From Coffea arabica (Eukaryota; Streptophyta; Magnoliopsida; Gentianales; Rubiaceae): 64,000 nt of DNA. Each line of letters opens with the position of its first letter. Position 1 is the first letter of the stretch. The stretch covers positions 11,550,001 through 11,614,000 of the forward strand of contig NC_092312.1 in NCBI RefSeq assembly GCF_036785885.1, written 5' to 3'. The notes under the pieces are model-generated. The model did not search any database, had not been told where the DNA came from, and saw only the letters and a program-made list of their open reading frames with translations. Below are positions 1 through 13,038 of the stretch, one piece after another. Both the position numbers and the translations under genes were made by a program.

Positions 1-1069
1 GAAAGTAAGAGTTACGCAAATAAATCTAATCCCGTGAGAAACCTCAAAAGCCGGCAACTCTTGAGATCCTCACAGGGACTTATCTACCCAACCCATACCC
101 CCTCCCTTACCGATGTGGGATTTGACATTCGCTTTTCGCTCTTTCCCTTTCATTGGGACCCGTATTTCGGCTTGGAGTGTTCACAAAATATTTTCTAAAT
201 ACTGGGCATTAAATGATAAACAAATTTTTAAGAGGGTTTTTATTGTAATTTGAAAATGCATTGCATCATTTCATTCACACACGCCCGGCCTTATTTGGGG
301 CCCAGTACATCTTTTTGCTATCCGCCTTTGTGCGTCCCCACAAAAAAAAGTTGGCTTCCTTGCATTGCTTCTGCCTACCGCGGACAGAAAAGTGTATTTT
401 CCACCGTAGACGGGACCACCGCTGAGAAATAAAGGTGCAAGATCCAAAACATGACATTGAGTTGGACTACTTAGAAGTACAAAGTACTAGAGATTTTCTT
501 GCATAGCCAATGCCAATATATTGTGCCGAAAATATTGAAGAATTTCCTGGTATTCTCATTTCTCTAAACAATAATATGTAAATTCTTGCCAAGTTATATG
601 TAGTGTCCATGTATATGCATAACTCGTAGAACTGAAGAATTGAAGTAATTGTTAACTTAATTGGATTGCTAATTAAGCTACTTAATGGGCGAGACCACAG
701 TGGTAAAGTGCACTAAAAATTCTATCAGGAAGACATTAATTTTTGCTCTTATATTTTAGATATCAATCAATTACTTCTCATATTGGCTGGCAAGGAGGGA
801 CCTTAAGAAGGGATGTAAATCTTATGCCATTATGGACCATGATGAAGTGCTTGCATACTTCCACATAAACCACAAAGAGTCTGGACAAAGGAGCACATAT
901 GCAATATGAAAAATAAACATGAATGAAGAACACAATAAACGTAAATTAATTAAGTCAATAGTACAGAATCTCTCTCTCACACATTTTTACGATAGTTTGT
1001 AAAGCTCCAACAAGTATTAGAAGAAAAACAAATTCAAATAACTAAATCGTAGAACAATAGTTCATAACT
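1..1069. other. Intergenic, no gene seen
   Basis: AT-rich DNA with no supported coding region. The first 200 bases contain a CCGATGTGGGATT-like stretch often seen in dispersed plant repeats, but with no second copy in the window I cannot assign it to an element. Short open frames on both strands near 250-460 have no recognisable motif and weak start context. Confidence 0.5.
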
Positions 1070-1333
1070 TCACAACACTTTGAAATTCCTTACAGCCCCA
1101 AATATTTGATGCCAACATGTCACGTTTATTCCAGTCCCAAATGGCGCCATGTGGACAATGGCTTTCATATAGCACTTTGAAATTCCTTTAGAGCGTCCTA
1201 ACATGTCAGCATTGATATTAAAAAAGTCATCTTTAGTCATTGCTGGTTTCCTGGGAACTCCAAAAGGAATGATCACAAGATGCATACGAGTAAGGGTATC
1301 ATCCAATTGCTCTTTTTTGACAAAACCATGCAG
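1070..1333 (-). pseudogene. Malate dehydrogenase exon relic
   Basis: The minus strand reads EQLDDTLTRMHLVIIPFGVP, then RKPAMTKDDFFNINADM. This matches the organellar/peroxisomal malate dehydrogenase stretch QLDDALTGMDLVIIPAGVP followed by RKPGMTRDDLFNINAG, which lies just after the NAD-binding fold and includes substrate-binding arginines. The similarity fades after GISKCYMKAIVHMA and the frame ends at 1070. The block begins directly after an acceptor-like TTTCTAG, so it looks like a genomic exon fragment, not a retrocopy. No other MDH exon is visible on either side. Changes at conserved positions (AG to FG, G to A, AGIV to ADML) and the missing remainder argue that it is dead. A functional fused exon is a remote alternative. 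Confidence 0.7.
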
Positions 1334-1652
1334 CTAGAAATGTAAACCATACATTAGTAACAAGTAACTTGAGGGTACTTGTTGGGTAACACCAAAATAC
1401 CAGCACCTTGCACACTGGTTTTACAAAACAGTAATGCTAGCTTCAATATCACTTAATAATACCCTGCTAGCCAAGTGGCACACATGAAATTTTAAGGTAT
1501 ATCTCAATTAGCTAGGACTATCTACTTGAAATCAAGAAAAAAAATTACCTCAAAGAATCAATTCATTCACTCACCAACTAAAGGCAAATCAAACCATAAT
1601 AAATAGCATTTTAAGAATCACAAACATAAATATTTAAATTGCAAAATGTTAC

Positions 1653-2341
1653 CTTCTTTTGTGGGGTTTTGGTAGGTTCTTCCTCATCCTCAAAAGTTTC
1701 TTCTTCATCTTCGGAAGATGAATCATCTGAGCTGCTTATCTTTGGTTGCACAGGCTGCCAAAGTTAAATTCAAGCATTGAACATATAAGTGAAATGTTAA
1801 GGTCCCACAAAAGCCAAATGCGATTAAACTTTCATCTTAACTTTCCTCTTCACTACTACTTTTTGTTTTCCCGCCTTTAGCACTGGATTTCAGAACACCA
1901 GTGGGCTAGAGAACCCCACAAAGAAATAATTACAAAAGCCAACTGATATGTTAAAAGGCAACAAAAATGCATACTTGAAAATTACATACCACAACTTTAC
2001 TCTTCTTTTTCTGAGGCTCCCCATCTTCACTTTCCTCATCAAAAGTGTCTTTCTTGCTACTATCTTTATTCACCTGCACTTGCAAAGCTAAAATGAAAAA
2101 TGTATCTGATACCAGTCAAAAAAGCATGTCCTCTTTAACACTTTAAGCATGTGAAGCTATTACCTGCTTGTTTTCAGCTGCAAAGGATGGCCTCTTGGGA
2201 GAAATAGCTTTAGGAGGTGGTGACTGCCATGTGATAAAGTAGCAAAACAAGGAAATATCAAGAATTAGAAAAAAAAAATGTAGAAAGAACCATAATACCT
2301 CTTCAAAGGAATATATGTCATCCATATTTTTAATGAAGCCT
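1653..2341 (-). pseudogene. Acidic Ser/Glu-Lys repeat exons, nucleolin-like relic
   Basis: A run of small minus-strand exons, several of them phase 0 with lengths divisible by three: 2164-2223 (20 codons), 1990-2073 (28 codons) and 1653-1754 (34 codons). Each is bounded by AG and GT sites. They encode alternating acidic serine tracts and basic ends, for example ISSSDDSSSEDEEETFEDEE then PTKTPQKK, and DEESEDGEPQKKKSKVV. This is the layout of the N-terminal acidic repeats of plant nucleolin; HD2-type histone deacetylase or FKBP53-like tails are alternatives. The piece between (about 1845-1909, AKGGKTKSSSEEES) runs into an in-frame TAA with no donor nearby. No RRM, FKBP or zinc-finger exons follow, so I read the locus as degraded. 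The exon at 2299-2341 (NMDDIYSFEE) is the weakest. Confidence 0.45.
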
Positions 2342-3059
2342 CAGCATTGTAACATTCATCAAACCACTCATCTACTAAACTAAAGTCTTTACTTGCATTC
2401 CTTTTTCTTTTCATTTTAATGAAAGTAGGAGTAACGAAATGTGACTAATGATAGCTACTGAAGAGAGTAAAACTAACTTTTATATATATGAAATCCAAAC
2501 TGCTAGATATAAGTAGCTGACCATTCTAACGCTTTTACATAAGGTTGGAACTCATAAGTGCTTATCTGTGCTAGGAATTAATCAGTGCATGACCAGTTCC
2601 TAAAATCAAAATTTAAGCAGAAACCAAATTATATCAAACAAATCATGATTTGAGTGCAGATTCTACTTCTTGAGCCCCAAAACACCTGGAAAATTAGAAC
2701 CAAGACAGTAGAAAGCTAGGGAAATACTCTTTAACTGGTCTTTGGTTGTAACTATGATAGTCACTAACATGACAATGCAATAAAAGTAAAAAACAATTGA
2801 TGAAATTAATGTTTCTAGGTCTATCAAAGTATTGTTTCCAATGGAATTTAAAGATAGTTCGACCCATTGCAAGACATTAAAGGATCATTCAGCATACAAA
2901 CACAAAGGCAAAAGTAAAATCATTTTTGTAGGACTAAACAGTAAGCTAAAGAACATCTCTTAAATCATCTAATACTCCATAACAATGAGACACGTATATT
3001 TTCAGAAAACTAAACCAGTATAGTGGTAAAGCTACCTATAGAAGCAAATTATCAAACAC
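2342..3059. other. Intergenic, no gene seen
   Basis: AT-rich sequence between the nucleolin-like relic and the first repeated module. A short phrase near 2524-2550 (TTCTAACGCTTTTACATAAGG) recurs at 3348-3370, suggesting small internal duplication. No coding potential recognised. Confidence 0.5.
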
Positions 3060-4740
3060 AAAGCATGCTACTATTGTTATGCATCACTTACTGTATTTAG
3101 AATATGTGAATGCATAAAATAGCAAAGGTGTTGTGGTTTTAAGGTTTGAGAGTTGTGTGGAACTTGGAACGCTGCCTTTAGAAATAGATTTGAGGAATTA
3201 ATATTCTACACCTTCAAGGCAACTACAACAAATTCTAGAAGCTCAATATTAGGATTATCTGTTTTAAATTTGGTTTGTTCTATCGCAGCCTAACTTTTGT
3301 GCATAATAGCTTCAACGTGGGATAAAACCTTAATATGTAAGACTCATTCTAATGCTTTTACATAAGGCTAAAACTTAACGTTACAATTGAGATTGAGAAT
3401 TTAACTTATTTTAGCTTGGTTATCTCTATTCAGTAAGTAGTAATAACCCTTCGTTGGTAATTAGTTGTGCTATATTATTAACAGGAAAAGAAAAGGCAAG
3501 AAATTGAAGGACTGAAGAGAGAGACCTGAAATTGAAGCAACTGCTTACTGTAAATGTGTCGATGTTAAATCAGAGGTTTCTCTGCACCAATTGTTTCATA
3601 CTGCAATTAACCCCTTGAAGAAATTTAACAACCAAAATAAAAAGTAGACAAATTATTGAGTTTCTTTAGTACTGGTAGGCGAAAAAATTAGAGAAAGAAA
3701 AGGAGTAGTTACCTTTAGCACGAAGAGTTGCAGAGAAGAAGGTAGAAGAAGCATGAAGTTTTTTTTACCGGCATTTCTGTTCTCTGTTCCTAATATAAGG
3801 GCACAAAGTTTACTTCATTCTTGATAATTTGCCAATTGGTCAACAATAAGGAAAGCAAAACGACATACCTATATCCCTAGCAATGGTATTAGCCATGATA
3901 AAGAGAGTGGATAAAGATGCAAACTTGATAAATTCTCAGAGATTTTTGTTTTGACTCTTGATAATTTACCAATCGGGAAATGAAAATGAATATAAAAGGA
4001 CAAACCAAAATCCCATAGTTGGGATATGATAAAGAGGACAGAAGTAAAAAAAAAAAAAAAATTGGATGGATAGCCATAATTTAGGGAAGAAATCATTAAA
4101 TTGTCGACCGAGTGCTAGAGGAATTCAAGCAGTACTTTTCTTGGTCTGAACCAAAAAGAAAATGAGAGGGAAACAAAAAAAGGAAAACAGAGAAAAAGAG
4201 AGAAAGCAAGAGGAAAACAATGGTTGGGGAATAAAAAGGAATAGAAGAGGACAAACCACAAAATTCAATAAGCTGCCGTAATTTGGTGAAGACAATCTTC
4301 AAATAGTTGACCAAATGTTGGAGGAATTCAATTGGCACTCTTCTTTATCTATAAACCAGAAAAGCAAAACGAAGGAGAAAGAAAATAAGGGAAAAGAGAG
4401 ATAGAGCATGAGATTGTTGACCAAATGAGCGGAAGAGTTGAATTCATATTTTTCTTTGTTTGCTTTGGAAGAACACATAGCAAGTAAACAACCCATTTTT
4501 GGCCACTGTCCCTAAAAGCTGTTCAACTACTTGTTTACTGCTCTTTTTCCACCGAAGAGAAGAGGAGCAGTGGAAGAAATGGGAAACAATGAAAAGGAGA
4601 GGAGGATAATTTGACCCAACATGCCGGAAATAACCCTCAACAGTTATCTACTGTTTTGAGGTGATGTTATGTCTGGTAGGATAAAGTTGTAATTAAACGG
4701 TAAAAGACGAATGACCCCTTAACAGTAGTTGATTGTTCAG
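3060..4740. repeat. Repeated module, copy A
   Basis: First of three diverged copies of one segment. It aligns by eye with 12215-14350 (copy C) along most of its length and with part of 6845-8400 (copy B). Landmarks in order are GAACGCTGCCTTTAGAAATA (3169), CTTTTGTGCATAATAGCTTC (3293), TCTGCACCAATTGTTTCATA (3581), AGTAGTTACCTTTAGCACGA (3704) and an AACAGT-rich end near 4620-4740. On the minus strand the third landmark looks like a short exon followed by a GTAACT donor, with the ATG-bearing purine/pyrimidine-rich leader upstream, so the module may be a duplicated gene 5' end. No protein family is recognisable. Confidence 0.6.
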
Positions 4741-6489
4741 CCCAGAAGTTAAATTTTGGAGGGCATTGTTGGCAAAAGACAGCTGCTACAGTAGGCTCCC
4801 TCCCCAAACTTGCAATGTTTTATTAGTGTGTTTTTAGTTATCATCATCCTTCTTCTTCTTCTCGGTCAGTCCATCCATCCATCAACTCAGGTTAGGCACC
4901 CAAAGTCAAAAAGCTATTAGGTATTAGCACTAATTAGATTTTTGTTAACATGTTAAATGAGTAGTGAGCAAGAGAATACCTTTTATCCTCCATAAAAGAA
5001 CAAGGTAACTAAAGATTCTGTTATCAAGTGATTTGTACACAATTAATGGTCACTTACATGAAATTACACCCTAATGGAAAATGCACTCCCAGTCTACTAA
5101 TGAATGGTCCATGTCTATTTCAATATCCAGCGATTACCTTAACAAAGAGAACGTAAAACAATAAAAAAATTAGTGCTTTTTGTACACTCAATGTGTGTTC
5201 AATAAATAGATGTATAATATTTATGGTAAGTAAATTTTATATGAATTTTTTATTGCCAAAATAATAGTTAATTTCTTAAATTTCTTTCACATAATAATTG
5301 TTATATTGATAGTTATAATGCTTAGTATTAGGTATGTTTAAGGTAAATAATTAAAGTAAAACATGTTTTGGTCTATAAGAGTAAAATCGAAAGTTCAAAA
5401 AGTGACAAATAATGTTTACACTAAATTGCCCTTTATATATATTATATAGACTAATGTTAAGGGCATACCCAATGTACGTGCAGTTTAGAAATAATTATTA
5501 ATGTTTATGAATATGTTAATTTTGTTTTTACAAAATTAGATTTTATATAAATTCTTCATAAAAAATTTGCAATTTATTAGTAACTTTTTCTTTAAAAACA
5601 GCTATAGTTTATTTGGTAGTTATAATATTTAAGGGAGTTATGGGAGATTATGTTAGCAAATCTGATTAGAAGAGTAAAAATTAATTTTTAAGGACAAAAT
5701 AAAAAATTCATAAAATGACACAATATTTATGACAAAATAAAAAATTCATAAAATGACACAATATTTATTCCAACTGCCACCTCTCTCCATTTCCTATACA
5801 TATATAAAAAGCAGTTTGCATCTGACTCTTGGGAATTTTTCATCTGTATTGTGGAAAAGTATTTTAGGTATTCTCTGTGGAGCAGTTTGTGGAGAGAAAT
5901 AAGGATGATTCTCTATAGAGGTATTTTGGTTAGAGGCAAGTAGGGAGAAAACAGTGAAGCCTAACATACAATACAACATGGTAATACATTTGCCAATGTT
6001 GGTTGCCTATAATGCCCTCTTAAGTGGGCACATGGCTTTTGAATAATGAACTTAATGGCTTAAGTAGTCATTGAATTTGTCACTAATACAAATAGAAAAT
6101 GGGAAAGCTGATGAAGTTACAAAAATACAATTCAATTTCTCTAAAGAATGGGAACCACACAAATGGTTAAGAGAATTGGAATGCTTGTAAAAGGGAGGAC
6201 CGTTTGTTGGAGAGAGGTTTAATTGGAAAATCACTTGAGTAACCACAACAAGTGAAGTGATAAAGCTTTGTTGGAGCATCATCAAGTGAAGCATCATTTG
6301 CAGTTAATACAGGTGTTATTGCAATACTTTTGAATGGAAATTTTATACATATTAAAGAATCTTGGCTCACATATTTGTGGTCTGTTTGCTCTTTTGTTTA
6401 GAAATGTGTAGTCACTTCATGCTGTAATTTCACCATTTTTTATGTGTAGGAAATTAGAAAGCCAAATAGATATTACGTACATAGAAAGT

Positions 6490-6527
<38 letters not shown>

Positions 6528-6840
6528 TATGCATGTTCACCTATTCCACAACTTCCGTCCGTCTCACTCACTACCGTGTCCAACTTGCAAATCCACGACT
6601 TTAGACCCCAAAAACATGCATACAAGTAATTACCAAGTATCAGACCATTCCTCTGCTCTATCAACAACCAAAATCCATTTCACCTACACAACCTTCTATC
6701 CCATCCTATCCACCACTCAAAAATACCACATTCGTTGAATTGGAGAAAAAAAAATAGGAGAACTTACAATCTATGGACTTGATACTCACAAGGGAAGTTA
6801 AAACTGATAACAAAAAAAAGTAAGGGAAAAAAATTCAGTC
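4741..6840. other. Intergenic, AT-rich, small repeats
   Basis: No supported gene. It contains a direct repeat of about 35 bases (units at 5694-5730 and 5729-5765, sharing ATTCATAAAATGACACAATA) and a TA microsatellite (listed separately). Short open frames on the minus strand at 5794-6370 show no family motif. Confidence 0.5.
6493..6524. repeat. (AT)n microsatellite
   Basis: Uninterrupted AT dinucleotide run of 16 units. Confidence 0.95.
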
Positions 6841-6844
6841 GACA

Positions 6845-8450
6845 AGAAATAACTGAAAGCAAACGAACTTACAACTAAAATCTGTGAACGCTAAATCAGA
6901 AGCTCTTCTGCACCAATTCTTTCAAAGTGCAATTAAACCCCTGAAGAAACTTGGCAACCAAAATAGAAAATATATAGATTATCCAATCTCTTCAAGACTC
7001 GTGCGGAAAAATATTAGGCATAGAACATGAGTAGTTACCTTTACTCGGAAATGTTGTAGAGCAAAAGGAGGAAGAACCGTTGATTTTTTTTGTGAGTAGT
7101 GTTTGTGTTCCTAATGTATATAAAGACACAAACTCTATCAGTTGTTAGGAATTTTTCTTTCACTGTCAATAATTTGCCAAGTGGGCAACAGAAATAAAAA
7201 CAAAAGGAGAAATTTATATCCCTAGCAATGGTATTAGGCATCATGAAGACAATAGATAACAACACAAAATTGATGAGTTGTTAAGAGATTTTTCTTGTCA
7301 CTCTTGATAATTTGTGAATTGGCAAATGAAAAGGAAGGTAAAAGGACAAACCTATATCTCTAGTAATAGATAGAAATCATACCTCATACCTGACTCTTTG
7401 TGGAATAATCGCATGGTTGGGATATGGATGGGCAGCCACAATTGACTCTCTGTGGAGGAATACTACGATTGGGATGTGGATGAGCAACCATAATTTGGGG
7501 GAAAAGTGGGGAAAGGGAATGAGAGCCAGTGGATGATTTTTGCCTTCACATTTGTTTTTTTTCCATTAAAAAAGGTAAGAAATGAATGCATCAGTCCACC
7601 GACCAATCAGCCAAAGAAAAAGCCCGTATGTACAAAACATCAAATTTAGGCTCAAGACATTAAAAAACGGGAAACAGAGAGAGAGAGAGAGAATAATCGC
7701 ATGGTTGGGATATGGATGGGCAGCCACAATTGACTCTTTGTGGAACAATACCACGATTGGGATATGGATGAGCAGAAAGAGAGATTGGGATATGGATTTG
7801 GCTTCTTGTCACTTTTCTTCATTGAACCAGAAAGAGAAGAAAAGAAAAATAAAGAAACGGGAAAGAGAGAGAGAGAGAGAGAGAAAGGAAGAAGAAAACA
7901 AAAAATGATGGGCTAAAGTTGTAAAATGAACTGCATCTGGAGTGTTTTGCTTTCCTGCCATCGGTGCACTTCCAAATTTTTATTTGACTTTTTGACTCCT
8001 ATGGGCTAAAGTTGTAAAAATGAAGTAGAAATGGAGTGTTTTGCTTTCCTGCCACATCGGTGCACTTCCAGATTTTTATTTGACTGTTTGACTCCTATGA
8101 CTTCTTGTCTTTGATAACGGAGACAAAGAAGTGAAGAACAACAGAGGTGATGGCAACTACATCTAAGAAAAGATGGCAACTGAGAAATAAAGCAAAAGGC
8201 TATTCACGAGAAGTCAAAAATAGCCCTCAACAGTTAATTACTATTTTGGAGCTAGTTATTTTTATTTGGGCAAGGTAGTAATTTCATGCAAAAAGACAAA
8301 AATGACCTCAACAGCAATACACTGTTTGGAGAATCACTCAATATTCTCAGGGCATAAACGGAAGAAAATTTTCCTCCCTCTCCTCAGCCCGCCACCTGGC
8401 TGAACTTGGGAGAAGAAGTCTTAGCTTTTTATATATATGTAAGATACTAG
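6845..8450. repeat. Repeated module, copy B
   Basis: Second copy of the module, with its own rearrangements. TCTGCACCAATTCTTTCAAA (6908) and AGTTACCTTTACTCGG (7032) match copies A and C. The phrase GGGATATGGATGGGCAGCCA occurs twice (7419 and 7708) with copies of its flanks, showing an internal duplication. 7905-8110 holds two near-copies of a GAGTGTTTTGCTTTCCTGCC unit, also paired in copy C at 13908-14050. The end at 8218-8450 matches the epoxide hydrolase promoter at 14185-14470, including the TTTTATATATATG stretch, but no hydrolase gene follows here. The short plus-strand open frames inside it read through GA runs and are not believable genes. Confidence 0.65.
7865..7884. repeat. (GA)n microsatellite
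   Basis: About ten GA units, with a shorter run at 7678-7692 in the same module copy. Confidence 0.9.
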
Positions 8451-11400
8451 AAACTTTTTCGGCTGTGCAAGGCATAGCAAATGCCCAATGTGTTGGGCTA
8501 AATATGCAGGAGAGGTATTTGGTTTTCCTATATAGATGTATGGAGAAGCATATCATAAATTTTAAACATAAAAAATTAAACTACTCGTTTGGAACCTTAA
8601 AAAATACTGATCTGATTAGATGATGATTCATTTAAGTTGAATAGAACGCCTAACGATGAAATTGTTGTGCAAAGAATATAGTTGACAACATACAGAATGT
8701 AAACCATCCTCATTGGACCATTTACTCATTGCAATAGTTGCACCATTTTATATGTGCTAGCATTTCTGGTTGTAGTTACCAGCTTAACTTCTATTTTTGC
8801 ATGAGCACAAAAAAATCTTGATTCGTACAATAGCTCATTCACTCAACGCATAACCCATTAACATGTTTGAACTGACTCTATCTTCCCAATTTCGAGCAAA
8901 AACTAAAATATCTGTCCCCTAGAAATCATTTCACTCTAGCAAGTGAAGGACCTCTGGAGTAAAAACAGCAACTTCTGATTTCAACCACTCAAAGCAAGGG
9001 CTCAGGCCCTAACAGAACCTAGCCGGATAGTCCTTGAGATAAACCTCTCTACCGTTTCCGATAATATAGAAATTGAAAGAGCAATTATGATGGGCCATAG
9101 TCACATGAGTGACTGGGACAACAGAGATGATATGTCTCTCACTATAACCCTTGCAGTATGAGGGACCGAAGCCCTTTCTGCAGTTACTTCAGAGGAAAGC
9201 TTGCTGAGGAAGAATGAATCGGCAAAAAAGGTAGGAGTGCATTGGTAGGCTTGGGTATTGCACAACTGGATGCCTTGCACTCTGTGGAAAACATCGTCAG
9301 GAACTGTAGCAGCTCTACTTGTTGCACTCACTTTTCGAGTTGAAAGTGTCTTCCTGGACAGCCAAAAACACAGACAAAATGCATAATCGGTACTTAAAAC
9401 AATTCTGTTTTCCTTTATTTCTCCATCATGGCACAACTATGAGACAGATTGAAATAGGCAAACAGCATAACTTGAAGGAATGCCATGCAAGAAACAACAA
9501 AATTGAAACAATAAATCTTGTGGACAGAGTGATTTCACATTTTCTGATCGGGTTCACTAAAGCTCTTTTAGCTTTGGTAGAGATCTCAACATAGCATCCA
9601 AACGCATAAATCACAAGCCAAAGTTGTTGTAGGCTTAAGTGACCTAGTACGCATGTCCATAGGGTCTACTTGGCCATCCATGACAATTACTTCAAAGAAG
9701 GGTTTCAAGCCTAACACATTTAAGTTTGTCCAATGAAAATTGTATGAATACTTGACTTGCCATTCTTGAATGATCTTGAATGAACCAACATACTTTCCAT
9801 TCTTGAATGAACCAACAAATTGAAAAAGTAGTTATAAAATTATTCAAAAGAAATCAGATGGCACTGCTTCAATATCTGGCCCTGAATTGACTGTCCAATG
9901 GATCATGGACTAATAGCCCTTACCTATGAGGAATGTGCATAGGGACCAACTTTTAATGACAAACTGAACCCCAACTTTTACTTAGTTATGTTCTTTTAGC
10001 ATTTTAACAATTTTTCTCCCAAAATGCTTCAGGCTAGATTGAAAATCAATTTACCTGTCATGATAACAAGTTCATTTAGTTATGTTCTTTTAAACTAAAT
10101 CCAAAATGTTCTTTTAGTTATGTCCTAAAGTCTGTAAGAGCTATGGCATGCCAAATATATTGTGCAAAACAACATAGGCCATACCATCTCATAACAGCCA
10201 CTTTGCGAGTCAAAAGAGAACCACCACCCATGCACGTCACACATTTGATAGGCCCATAAGAATCACAAGTTACTCAAGGCACCATACACTTTCCATTACA
10301 TTTTAAGCATCTGCACGGAGATTTTTCGACAAGCTATCAGCTAAATAGAAAAACTTATATCCAATAACAATAATTGCAGAGAGAAAGCTGCCAACGATCA
10401 AGATGGGCCTAATATAGCTAAATTGTGAAGTGTGTAACTTTCAGTTTATGGTATGAACTCTCCCTACGGATACAACAAAGTCAGAGTATGAAATACAACT
10501 TTACATTGTATCAAACCCATCTCTAAGCAATTAGACCCCTCCCATAGCACGTAGGACAATGCATCATTTTATTTTCTTATTTATCTCCCAAAGGCAGAGC
10601 ATTATTCTTTTCAAAACTTTCTATTGCAGGAACCTCTGATAAGCCTATGTAATCATGTTCCTCAAAAGGCATAGACATCAAAGTTATTTTTAAGAAATCT
10701 TAGCTCAGCCACAAAAAAGATTCTGGAAAAGTAACGAAAAGATGAAAAGTTGAAAGTATACATGGACCAAATTGAACTTGAAAGGCATATAAAGGTTGAA
10801 AGAATGAACAAAATTTTTCAAAAATCGAACTAAAAGATCAAAATTAAACTTCCATATGACATCTATCACCAGCAAAAATATAGTGAACGTCAACATAGAA
10901 TGAGCAACATGAGATCAAGATCAGAACCAAAAAAGGTCGAAAAGGAAAGATAAAGTGCCCTAGAAAACACAAAAAGAATTGGCCGTAGAAGAAAAAAAGA
11001 TATAGAGCAAAATAGAATTTACCTGTGTAATCTTTCTCTCCACGTTTTCTCTACTAATTATCCCAAGTTTCATATAGACATTTCATCAAACGCTTGATAG
11101 TCATTAGCCTATGAGATTTCACATACTTTACTTGTTTGAACATCTGTATTTGCTTGCAACTAAAACAAACACCACCAACCAAAAAAAAAAACTCAAACAT
11201 CAGAACATTATTTAATAAAAAAGATGAGAAAAAGAAATAACAAAATGAAGAACATTTAATCAAAAACTTAAAAAAATGAAACAAACCTTGTCAATGAAGA
11301 TAAAATCCAAAAAGAGACTATGATCAATAATGTGTATACATTAGTTTCTTTATTTATCTACTATTGTTATTTGTTATGTAAAGAAATTAACAAAAAGTAA

Positions 11401-12214
11401 AGAAAAAATCTGTCTTACCCAAGGAGGCACCAGAGAAAAAGCAGCGAAGAGCAAGGTGGGATTTTTTGCTGCTCCTATTTCCTTCCAATAGTAAAAGCTC
11501 AGATTGCAAGACAAAATAAGGAGTGATAAATATGTCTGTTCTCTTTCTGATTCCATATTTCCCCAAAACGTAAAGCCCTAAATTGCTAAGAAGGCTATCT
11601 GTCATCATAACTAGAAAATCGATCAAATCTGCAAAAATGTCTTATTTGCAATAATCACATGATTGAGAGATGAGATAGAATACGATCTTTGTGAATCAAA
11701 AGACCAGCCAAAATTTGGGAAAAAAAGTTGTTGACAGAGGAATACCGCAACTGAACCACTGAACAGAGTTGGCAATCTAAATAGCATGTAGAAGAATCCT
11801 ATCAGTCAACGTAAAACTATGCAAACTATCTAATAAGTCTAATACTGACAGAGGAAAAAATTAGACAAAAAGAAAGGCGTAATTAGTTTTAGTAGGAAAG
11901 ATTGCAGAGATACAATCATTTTCAGCCATATTCAGTCAATAAGTGAAACCAAATGAACTTACAACCCAAAAACTACAGTCATTTTAAGCCACGAAACAAC
12001 ACACTTCTATTGCTTACCAGACAATCTGGCTCCATTAGGTCTGCACATTTTTTCATGCAAATATTAGGTTGTATGGTTCAAAGTTCGTCAAGAAACATAT
12101 TTCATCAAGGAAACCTCGTGTTTTTTTTTTAATGTTCCAACTTTATAGATACTCGGATTTAGAGAAATTGCCACAGATTCTGCAATCTTTAATTGGGTGT
12201 AATAGTATTCATAG
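8451..12214. other. Long intergenic stretch, no recognised gene
   Basis: About 3.8 kb of AT-rich DNA without a convincing gene. The best open frame is on the minus strand at 9105-9360 (contains QCTPTFFADSFFLSKLSSEV). It has mixed composition and possible splice sites at its 5' end (a GGCTGTCCAG acceptor near 9360 and a GTGAGT inside it), so it could be a stray exon, but I do not recognise the family. Minus-strand frames at 10705-11626 are low-complexity, Phe/Leu-rich translations of AT-rich DNA. Confidence 0.45.
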
Positions 12215-13038
12215 AACCGATTATGCATCATTAACTGTATCCAAAATACGTGAATATTAATAGATCAGCCACCATGTTATGGTTTTAAAATTTGAGAGTT
12301 CTGTGGAACCAGGAACGTTGCATTTAGAAATAGTTTTGAAGAATTAATATACCACATCTCTAAGCCAGCTACAACAAATTCTAGAAACTCAATATTAGCA
12401 TTATCAGTTTTAAGTTTTGTTTCTTCTATTGCCTACCTAACTTTTGTGCATAATACCTTCAACGTGGGGCAAAACCTTAATGTGTAAGACTCTTTATCTT
12501 TTATTCTCAGCTTACACTTCAGATTGAGAATTGAACTTGTTTTAGCTTGGTTATCTCTATTCAGTAAGTGGTGACAACCCTTCCTTCATAATCAGTTGTA
12601 CATATTATTAACAGGAAAAGAAAAGGCAAGAAACTGAAGGACTGAAGAGAGTGACCTGAAATTGAAGCAACTGCTTACTGGAAATCTGTGGACGCTTAAT
12701 CAGAAGTTTTTCTGCACCAATTGTTTCAAAGTGCAATTAATCCCCTCAAGAAATTTGGCAATCAAAATAACAAGTAGACAGATTATCCAATGTCTTTAAT
12801 ACTGGTAGGGAAAAAAAATTAAACAAAGAAGAGTAGTAGTTACCTTTAGTATAAAAGGTTGCAGAGGACAAGGTTGAAGAAACGTGAAGTTTTTTGTGAC
12901 CAGTATTTTTGTTCTTTATAGAGGCACAAACTTTCCTTCATTCTAGATAATTTGCCAAGTGGTCAACAATAAGGAAAAGAAAAGGACAAACCTATATCTC
13001 TAGCAATGGTATTAGCCATCATGAATAGAGCGGATAAA

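Noticed and set aside
1-200. Possible repeat or LTR-like sequence at the left edge
   Set aside because: Only a commonplace CCGATGTGGGATT phrase; no paired repeat, primer site or coding part in the window.
7582-7908. 108-codon plus-strand frame
   Set aside because: Begins upstream of low-complexity GA runs and ends in poly Arg/Glu from (GA)n; no family match.
9101-9436. 111-codon minus-strand frame, possible exon
   Set aside because: Better composition than neighbours, but I could not recognise a family or connect further exons; kept only as a note under the intergenic entry.
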